Of a DNA stretch of 59,453 nucleotides, positions 54,095 to 59,453 are shown piece after piece. Origin of the DNA: Frankiales bacterium (GTDB taxonomy: Bacteria > Actinomycetota > Actinomycetes > Mycobacteriales > SCTD01); NCBI GenBank assembly GCA_025465135.1, contig JAODNA010000058.1, positions 1 to 59,453 on the forward strand, given 5' to 3'. Position 1 is the first letter of the stretch. Each line of letters begins with the position of its first letter. The notes beneath the pieces are model-generated. The model was not told the DNA's origin. It saw only the letters and a list, made by a program, of their open reading frames with translations, and searched no databases. The position numbers and the translations under genes are program-made.

Positions 54095-54104
54095 GGGGCG
54101 AAGG

Positions 54105-55262
54105 CTAAGCCGATTTCACCGCTACCGCCGGGTCGGCTAGCCGGGCCGGGTCGGGCTCGGCCCCCTCGGTCATCCGCCGGCGTCCCTGGACGAGGTCGCG
54201 AGGGCGGTCGACGGTGAGCATCGCCACGAGCCGCGATCCCGCCATCCAGCAGAAGGCCCAGCCGCCGGCGTCTCCCGGAGATCCCCGCCGTACGACGGAG
54301 TCGGCGCCCTTCGCGAAGCCGGCCCACTGGATCGTGTGACCGAGCTGGTCGGACCAGAAGTACGGGATCGGGTCGTAGACCGCCGCCTTGCCGAGCAGCG
54401 TCGCGACCGCGACGGTGGGTCCGTGCAGCGCATCGTCCCAGTGCTCCATCCGGAGCCGCGTGTCGTAGCGCGGCGACCACCGGGCCACGCAGTCGCCGAC
54501 GGCGACGACGCCCGGCACGGTCGTGGCCAGGTGCTCGTCGACGAGCACGCCGTGATCGAGCTGAACCGCGCTGCCCTCCAGCCAGGACGTCTCGGGTGCG
54601 GCCCCGACCGCGACGAGCACCAGCTCGGCGGACAGCTTCTCGCCGGACGCGAGGACCACCGCCTTGCGCTGCACCGACTTCGCCGGCGTGTTGAGCCGCA
54701 GCTCGATCCCGAGCTCGGCGTACCAGGGAACGGTGAGCTCCCCGACCTCCTGCGGCAGGGCGGCGAGCGGCGCCGGACCGGCCTCGACCACCGTCACGCG
54801 ACAGCCTGCCTGCGCCGCGCCCGTCGCCACCTCCGCCCCGATCCAGCCGGCGCCGACGATGACGAGCTCAGTGCCTTCGGTGAGGTGGACCGACAGGGTC
54901 AGCGCGTCGTCGAGGGTCCGCAGCGGGAAGCCGGAGCCCCGCAGCTTCAGCGCGTGAGCGCCCGTCGCGAGCACGAGGCCGTCGTACGGCACATCGCCGT
55001 CTGCGGTCTCCACCGCGCCCGCGCGGAGTCCCGTCGCGGGCCGGCCGAGCCGCAGGTCGACATCGAGGTCGTCCCACGCGACGTCGAGCTGCACGTGGTC
55101 GTCGCCGCCGCGCAGCACCTCCTTGGACAGCGGCGGCCGGTCGTAGGGCACGTGCTCCTCCGACGCGAGCAGCGTGATGGTGCCGTCGTAGCCCTGCGCG
55201 CGGAGCTCCTGCACGCTGCGCGCACCCGCCAGGCCGCCCCCCACGACGACCACCCGCTTCAT
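54105..55262 (-). CDS. FAD-dependent NAD(P)H:ferredoxin-reductase-like oxidoreductase
   Basis: A 385-aa two-dinucleotide-domain flavoprotein: FAD fold VVVVGGGLAGARSVQELRAQG, PYDRPPLSKEVL, NAD fold LVIVGAGWIGAEVATGAAQAG, and FAD motif VPGVVAVGDCV. A reductase C-terminal segment shows PIPYFWSDQLGHTIQWAGF. It is the rubredoxin/ferredoxin-reductase type that feeds electrons to iron-sulfur proteins. Position after thiH raises the idea that it reduces the radical-SAM cluster partner (inference). It is not the glycine oxidase ThiO. ATG 55262 overlaps the preceding stop (ATGA). Confidence 0.9.
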   Translation of the reverse strand: MKRVVVVGGGLAGARSVQELRAQGYDGTITLLASEEHVPYDRPPLSKEVLRGGDDHVQLDVAWDDLDVDLRLGRPATGLRAGAVETADGDVPYDGLVLATGAHALKLRGSGFPLRTLDDALTLSVHLTEGTELVIVGAGWIGAEVATGAAQAGCRVTVVEAGPAPLAALPQEVGELTVPWYAELGIELRLNTPAKSVQRKAVVLASGEKLSAELVLVAVGAAPETSWLEGSAVQLDHGVLVDEHLATTVPGVVAVGDCVARWSPRYDTRLRMEHWDDALHGPTVAVATLLGKAAVYDPIPYFWSDQLGHTIQWAGFAKGADSVVRRGSPGDAGGWAFCWMAGSRLVAMLTVDRPRDLVQGRRRMTEGAEPDPARLADPAVAVKSA

Positions 55263-55678
55263 GCGAGCAATATCCGCCGACGCCAGCCCCAGCGCAGGGT
55301 TGCCACGCTGGCCGTGAGGGTGACGACGTTGATGGCCAGCTCGATCGCGCCACCTCCGCCGGAGGTCCAGATGTCGTGCTCGAGGTCGTAGAGGACATCC
55401 ATGCACGCGAGGTAGACGCCCGCGCCGCCGCCGGTGAGCAGCCACAGCAGGGCGGTACGACGGCTGCGCCACAAGGCCTCGGCTGCCAGCACCGCGCAGC
55501 CGGCGAGCCACGCGTCAGCGAGTGGGAAGGCGTTCTCGAACTCGACGTAGGCGGGCCGCGTTGAGCTGGCCAACAGGGAGCGGCCGCCGAGGTACCAGAT
55601 GAGCCAGTAGGCGAGCACGAGGGCGCCTGCCAGGAGGAGCGCCCACGCCACTGCCCTACGACGGCGCAGGTCGGGCAC
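55259..55678 (-). CDS. Four-helix membrane protein
   Basis: A 139-aa protein with hydrophobic segments at about 9-30, 55-72, 76-95 and 110-128. Between them is a loop with acidic residues (MDVLYDLEHDIW). No family is recognised, though the pattern is like small DUF-type actinobacterial membrane proteins. GTG 55678 lies 5 bp after the permease stop, and its own stop overlaps the flavoprotein start, so it is embedded in the thi-led unit. Confidence 0.7.
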   Translation of the reverse strand: MPDLRRRRAVAWALLLAGALVLAYWLIWYLGGRSLLASSTRPAYVEFENAFPLADAWLAGCAVLAAEALWRSRRTALLWLLTGGGAGVYLACMDVLYDLEHDIWTSGGGGAIELAINVVTLTASVATLRWGWRRRILLA

Positions 55679-55683
55679 GACCG

Positions 55684-56484
55684 TCAGGCGTCACGCCGCA
55701 CGAGCGCGACGCCTGCGAGGACCAGGGCGACGACGGCGTAGAGCAGGAACACGCCGAAGCCGGTCCACGGCCCGAGCTGCGTCGAATCCGGGTGCAGGCT
55801 GTAGATGCCCTGGCCCGCGTTGCTCGGGAGGTACTTCCCGATCGCATCGGACCAGCTCGCCGGCAGGAAGTGCACGACGACCGGCACCACGAACAGCAGG
55901 CCGAACAGCGTCGAGATGGCACCGGCGGTGTTGCGAAGAAGGGCTCCCAGCCCGAGGCCGAGCAACCCGATCCCGGCGAGGTACAGCGCGGACCCGATCA
56001 CCGCGCGTGCGACGCCCGGGTGACCGAAGCTCGTCTCGATGTGCTTCGACGAGAGGATCGACTGGCCGATGAAGAACCCGAGCACGCACGTCGGGATCAT
56101 CAGGACCAGGACCGTCACGGCGTAGACCAGTGCCTTCGCCCACAGCACCGGCAGCCGAGCGGGCACGGCGGCCAAGGTGGCGCGGATCATGCCGGTTGCG
56201 TATTCGCCGGTCACGATCAGGACACCGAGGACGCCGATGGCGAGCTGGGCGAAGAAGCCGCCGACCAGGCTCACGCCGACCGGGTCGAAGTTGAGCGCGT
56301 CGCGCGGGTCGCGAGGTGGCCAGTGGGCGCGGATGACGGATGGCACCAGGATCGAGAAGCCGATGACGAAGACGATCGCCGCCAGCAGCGACATCACCGT
56401 CGATCTCAGGGTGCGGAGCTTCGTCCACTCCGACAGGACGACCCGCGCAGGTGTCACGCGCTGGACGACCGCGGGGGCGGTCAC
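55684..56484 (-). CDS. ABC-2-type transporter permease
   Basis: A 266-aa permease with six hydrophobic segments. The typical actinobacterial ABC-2 N-terminus is RVVLSEWTKLRTLRSTVMSLL. GGFFAQLAIGVLGVLIVTGEYATGMIRATLAAVP is the diagnostic conserved stretch. The GTG start overlaps the ATPase stop by 4 bp, so the pair forms one exporter. Such exporters often move antimicrobials, lipids or osmolytes; cargo is unknown. Confidence 0.92.
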   Translation of the reverse strand: MTAPAVVQRVTPARVVLSEWTKLRTLRSTVMSLLAAIVFVIGFSILVPSVIRAHWPPRDPRDALNFDPVGVSLVGGFFAQLAIGVLGVLIVTGEYATGMIRATLAAVPARLPVLWAKALVYAVTVLVLMIPTCVLGFFIGQSILSSKHIETSFGHPGVARAVIGSALYLAGIGLLGLGLGALLRNTAGAISTLFGLLFVVPVVVHFLPASWSDAIGKYLPSNAGQGIYSLHPDSTQLGPWTGFGVFLLYAVVALVLAGVALVRRDA

Positions 56485-57389
56485 GCGCTCGTCCCGGTGA
56501 ACTCGAGCGAGTCGTGGGTGAGCTCCATGAACGCCTCTTCCAGCGATGCCGCCTGAGCGGCCAGCTCGAGCAGGGTGATGCCGGCCTTGCCTGCGGCGAT
56601 GCCGATCTGGTCGGTCGAGAGACCGGCGACGCTCAACGCCCCATCGGCGCTGGGCGTGACGGTGACGTCCGGCGTCTTGAGGACCTTCGTCAGCCCGGCC
56701 GGGTCGGTGGTGCGCACGCGCACGAGGTTGCGGCCGGCGGAGTTGATGAACTCCTTCACGCCGACATCGGCGATGAGGCGACCCTTGCCGACGACGAGCA
56801 GATGGTCGGCCGTCTGTGCCATCTCGCTCATGAGGTGCGACGAGACCAGCACGGTGCGGCCACCCGAGGCCCGCTCCTTCAGCAGCTCGCGGATCCAGCG
56901 GATGCCCTCCGGGTCGAGGCCGTTGACCGGCTCGTCGAGGACGAGGGTGCTGGGGTCACCGAGCAGCGCGGTCGCGATACCGAGCCGCTGGCCCATGCCG
57001 AGCGAGAACCCCTTGACCCGCTTGCGGGCGACGTCGTGCAGACCGACGACGTCGATGAGCTCGTCGACGCGCGAGGTGGGGATCCCGGAGGTCTGCGCGA
57101 GCGCCAGCAGGTGGTTGCGCGCGGACCTGCCCGTGTGGACGGCGCGCGCCTCGAGCAGTGCGCCGACCTCGTGCATCGGCGCGGCGTGCGCGCGGTACGG
57201 CTTGCCGTTCACCGTCACGGAGCCGGCCGTCGGCCTGTCCAGCCCGAGGATGAGTCGCATCGTCGTGGACTTGCCGGCGCCGTTGGGGCCGAGGAAGCCG
57301 GTCACCACTCCGGGTCGCACGACAAAGCTGAGGTTGTCGACAGCGACCTTGTCGCCGTACCGCTTCGTCAGGCCATGGGCCTCGATCAC
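56481..57389 (-). CDS. ABC-2-type transporter ATP-binding protein
   Basis: A 302-aa ATPase: Walker A GPNGAGKST (34-42), signature FSLGMGQRLGIA (LGMGQ), Walker B LVLDEPVNGLDPEG, H-loop VSSHLMSEM. A ~75-residue C-terminal DrrA/BcrA-like extension ends in EEAFMELTHDSLEF. It resembles bacitracin/daunorubicin-type exporters. GTG 57389 overlaps the thiH stop (57386-57389), so it is translated with thiamine-biosynthesis genes although its transport role looks unrelated. Confidence 0.92.
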   Translation of the reverse strand: MIEAHGLTKRYGDKVAVDNLSFVVRPGVVTGFLGPNGAGKSTTMRLILGLDRPTAGSVTVNGKPYRAHAAPMHEVGALLEARAVHTGRSARNHLLALAQTSGIPTSRVDELIDVVGLHDVARKRVKGFSLGMGQRLGIATALLGDPSTLVLDEPVNGLDPEGIRWIRELLKERASGGRTVLVSSHLMSEMAQTADHLLVVGKGRLIADVGVKEFINSAGRNLVRVRTTDPAGLTKVLKTPDVTVTPSADGALSVAGLSTDQIGIAAGKAGITLLELAAQAASLEEAFMELTHDSLEFTGTSA

Positions 57390-58510
57390 GCAGGGACCTC
57401 CACATCGTCGCGCAAGGGGAACGCGTCCTTCCACACCGGCTCGTAGCCGGCAGCCACCAGCATGCCCGCAACCGCCGCGGGCGAACGCGCGTCGGAGATC
57501 GCGAACTGCTCCTGCGCCTCGCCGGGGGTCGTGTAGCCACCGGGTTCGGTCGAGGAGCCGGCGCTCATGCTGGTGACGGCGATGCGCACGAGGCCGTCGC
57601 GCAGCGCAGCCGGCTCCCGGGTCGAGAGCACGATGCCGGCCTCGGGGACGGCGAGCCGCAGGGCGGCCAGCGCCTGGACGTACTGCGCGTCGGTCACCGG
57701 GACCGCCGGCTGGAAGCCCGACGCGCTCGGCTTGATCCGCGGCAGCGAGACGGTCACCTCGGTGCGCCAGTACTCCCGCTGCAGCCAGGCGGCGTGGTGC
57801 GCCACCGCGAGCACGTCGGCGCGCCAGTCGTTGCCGAGGCCGAGGAGCGCACCGATCCCGAGTCGTCGCACGCCGGCCTCGGCGGCCCGCTCCGTGGACG
57901 ACAGCCGGCGGTCGTAGTCGCGCTTCCACCCGGCGAGGTGGGTCTGCGCGTAGCGCTGCCGGTCGTAGGTCTCCTGGTAGTGGACGACGCCCTCGAGCCC
58001 GGCCTCGACGAGCCGCGCGTAGGTGTCGTCCGACCAGGTCTGCGTCTCGATGCTGATGCTCGGTACGACGGGGCGAAGTCTTTCGACGCACGCCACCAGG
58101 TAGTCGGCGCCGACCTCGACGCGGTGCTCCCCGGCGACGAGCAGCAGGTGCCGGAAGCCCTGTGCCGTAAGGGTTTCTGCCTCCGCGGCGACGGCGTCGA
58201 CCGAGAGCGTCCGGCGCACGACGTCGAGGCCCTTGCTGAAGCCGCAGTAGGTGCAGGAGGAGAGGCAGGCGTTGCTGACGTAGAGCGGCGCGAACAGCCG
58301 GACGGCCCGCCCGAACCGCTGCAGCGTCACTGCCCGGGCGGCCTGCGCGAGCTCCTCGACGCGCGGTGTCGCGGCCTCGCTGAGCAGGGCAGGCAGGGCG
58401 TCCAGCCCGGGGTGCTGGAGGGCGCGATCGACGTCGGCGCCGTCGTACTCCCGGCTCGTCAGGTCCAGGGTGTCGAGGTAGGTCGCGAACCGCCCCCGGG
58501 GTGCGCTCAT
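57386..58510 (-). CDS. thiH: 2-iminoacetate synthase (radical SAM)
   Basis: Splits tyrosine by radical SAM chemistry to give dehydroglycine for the thiazole ring; 374 aa. The cluster motif is [13 protein letters not shown] (C82, C86, C89). Other marks are [19 protein letters not shown]-like [28 protein letters not shown] and [16 protein letters not shown], and a C-terminal [12 protein letters not shown]. It replaces the oxygen-dependent glycine oxidase ThiO found in many actinobacteria. ATG 58510 overlaps the thiG stop (ATGA). Confidence 0.94.
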   Translation of the reverse strand: MSAPRGRFATYLDTLDLTSREYDGADVDRALQHPGLDALPALLSEAATPRVEELAQAARAVTLQRFGRAVRLFAPLYVSNACLSSCTYCGFSKGLDVVRRTLSVDAVAAEAETLTAQGFRHLLLVAGEHRVEVGADYLVACVERLRPVVPSISIETQTWSDDTYARLVEAGLEGVVHYQETYDRQRYAQTHLAGWKRDYDRRLSSTERAAEAGVRRLGIGALLGLGNDWRADVLAVAHHAAWLQREYWRTEVTVSLPRIKPSASGFQPAVPVTDAQYVQALAALRLAVPEAGIVLSTREPAALRDGLVRIAVTSMSAGSSTEPGGYTTPGEAQEQFAISDARSPAAVAGMLVAAGYEPVWKDAFPLRDDVEVPA

Positions 58511-59277
58511 GAAAGGAACCCGGTCAGGGGGCTTGACGCGTCGGCGGTGTCGAGCACGGCGCCCCGGCCGGCCAGGTGACCGAGCCGGCCGGCCTCGGTG
58601 GCAAGCGCGAAGGCCCGCGCCATCCGCACCGGGTCGGCGGCCACGGCGATGGCGGTGTTGACCAGTACGGCGGCAGCCCCGATCTCCATGGCCTCCGCGG
58701 CGTCGCTCGGCACGCCGAGCCCGGCATCGACGACGACGGGGACGTGTGCCTGCTCGACGATGACCTCGATCGCGTCACGGGTGCGCAGGCCGCGGTTGCT
58801 GCCGATCCACGCTCCGAGCGGCATCACCGTCGCGCAACCGGCCTCCTCGAGGTGCCGGCACAGGACGGGGTCGGCGGAGCAGTACGGCAGCACGGTGAAG
58901 CCCTCGGCGACGAGCCGCTCGGCCGCCTTCAGCGTCTCGATCGGGTCGGGCGCGAGGGTGCGCGGGTCCGGCGTCACCTCGAGCTTGACGAGGTCGGCGC
59001 CCGTGGCGGCGCGGCCGAGCCGCGCCAGCCGGACGGCCTCGTCGGCGTCGACCGCGCCCGAGGTGTTGGGCAGCAGGACCATCTCCGGCGGCACGAAGTC
59101 GAGGACGTCGCCCGCCCCCTGCTTGTCGAGCTCGACCCGGCGCAGCGCCACGGTGACGATCTCGGCGCCGCTCGCGAGCAGGGCGTCGCGCATCACGGCG
59201 TGCGAGCGGAACTTGCCGGTGCCGACGAGCAGCCGGCTGGTGTAGGCGCGCGCCGCGATGACGAGCGGGTCGGTCAC
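58507..59277 (-). CDS. thiG: Thiazole synthase
   Basis: Forms the thiazole phosphate of thiamine from dehydroglycine, deoxyxylulose phosphate and ThiS-borne sulfur; 256-aa TIM barrel. Motifs: [33 protein letters not shown], the Schiff-base lysine in [23 protein letters not shown] and [22 protein letters not shown] 59277 is the first gene after the TPP aptamer; its only good ribosome site, GGGGAG (59283-59288, minus strand), is the last conserved block of that aptamer. Confidence 0.95.
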   Translation of the reverse strand: MTDPLVIAARAYTSRLLVGTGKFRSHAVMRDALLASGAEIVTVALRRVELDKQGAGDVLDFVPPEMVLLPNTSGAVDADEAVRLARLGRAATGADLVKLEVTPDPRTLAPDPIETLKAAERLVAEGFTVLPYCSADPVLCRHLEEAGCATVMPLGAWIGSNRGLRTRDAIEVIVEQAHVPVVVDAGLGVPSDAAEAMEIGAAAVLVNTAIAVAADPVRMARAFALATEAGRLGHLAGRGAVLDTADASSPLTGFLS

Positions 59278-59282
59278 GTCGT

Positions 59283-59370
59283 CTCCCCACGCCGGCGTTA
59301 CCCGGATCGGGTGCTGCGGGTCGCCGACGGGCTGGTCGGCCTCTCAGCCCGCGTCCGCAGGCTCCCCGGT
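59283..59370 (-). promoter_or_regulatory. TPP riboswitch (THI element)
   Basis: Reading on the minus strand, the thi-box blocks appear in order: GGGGAGCC (59360-59367), GGGCTGAGAGG (59340-59350), then CACCCGATCCGGGTAAC (about 59299-59315) and GCCGGCGTGGGGAG (59283-59296). A short P1 (CGTC with GACG) closes it just outside. The terminal GGGGAG doubles as the thiG ribosome site 5 bp before the GTG, so control is probably at translation start: bound TPP would hide the site. Binding residues match the consensus; the mechanism is inferred. Confidence 0.95.
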
Positions 59371-59416
59371 ACTGACGCTGCCGACTCTAGCCGCGCCGCA
59401 GCGCCGCAGCCGGCCC

Positions 59417-59453
59417 AGCCCCGCCCCAGTCCCGCCCCCAGCCCCGCCCCCAG
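59417..59453. repeat. Short C-rich tandem repeat, cut by the window end
   Basis: About three copies of a 11-12 bp unit AG(C/T)CCCGCCCC(C): 59417-59427, 59428-59439 and 59440-59451. The array runs off the end of the window. It lies upstream of the thi unit's riboswitch and may simply be slippage-prone spacer. Confidence 0.6.

Noticed and set aside
54105-55262. Glycine oxidase ThiO, expected next to thiG in many actinobacteria
   Set aside because: The sequence has two dinucleotide folds and a ferredoxin-reductase-type C-terminus, not the D-amino-acid-oxidase fold; ThiH is present instead.
1-59453. CRISPR arrays, insertion sequences, prophage, tRNA or rRNA genes
   Set aside because: No regularly spaced direct repeats, transposase or integrase genes, terminal inverted repeats or cloverleaf-like sequences were seen on either strand.

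Overview
The window is about 59 kb of very GC-rich DNA. It reads as chromosomal sequence of a free-living, probably aerobic Actinomycetota (actinobacterium), outside the well-known pathogens. The evidence is the strong G/C third-position bias, frequent GTG starts, many 1-4 bp start/stop overlaps, sortase-type LPxTG/LAxTG tails, WXG100-type proteins, a Ser/Thr kinase, and an Rv2175c-type regulator. I see no phage, insertion sequence, CRISPR array, tRNA or rRNA.

Layout. 1-6 kb: divergent glgC/glgA, a SpoIIE-type phosphatase, an inositol-monophosphatase-family enzyme and a lipoprotein. 6-12.6 kb: lipid and short-chain catabolism, with two coupled acyl-CoA dehydrogenases and an SDR, an FMN hydroxy-acid oxidase, a quinone oxidoreductase and a secreted hydrolase. 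12.6-17.6 kb: a patatin-like lipase, a lytic transglycosylase, and an AtuA-like protein translationally coupled to a geranylgeranyl-reductase-like flavoprotein. 17.7-26.2 kb: a compact type VII secretion-like island. It has a double-WXG protein, a single WXG-like protein, a helical/glycine-rich candidate effector and a DUF6941-like protein on the plus strand, facing a 1438-aa ubiquitin-like/FHA/three-P-loop FtsK-SpoIIIE ATPase. A transmembrane Ser/Thr kinase is divergent from that ATPase.

26-40 kb: a spermidine-synthase-like protein; a two-component system with a palindromic candidate operator and a divergent membrane protein; a PEP-mutase-family protein; an intergenic stretch that looks like a structured non-coding RNA with five GNRA hairpins and a terminator; then CoA-transferase, ABC ATPase, crotonase, AlkB, aldehyde dehydrogenase, SIMPL, metF and polyprenyl synthase genes. 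40-51 kb: an EAL phosphodiesterase, map, a cell-wall-anchored penicillin-acylase-family enzyme, two BNR-repeat (sialidase-like) proteins flanking an MptA/B-type mannosyltransferase, thiE, thiS and an Rv2175c-like gene. The order metF - prenyl synthase - mannosyltransferase - Rv2175c-like follows the mycobacterial Rv2172c-Rv2175c order as I recall it, with insertions.

51.5-59.4 kb: one tight minus-strand unit of eight genes led by a clear TPP riboswitch. It runs thiG, thiH, ABC ATPase, ABC permease, small membrane protein, ferredoxin-reductase-like flavoprotein, a ThuA-like/Gfo-Idh-MocA fusion and a second Gfo/Idh/MocA oxidoreductase.

The best candidates for undescribed biology are the kinase/FHA-ATPase/double-WXG island, the GNRA-rich RNA candidate at about 30.34-30.67 kb, and the unexpected cargo downstream of the TPP riboswitch.
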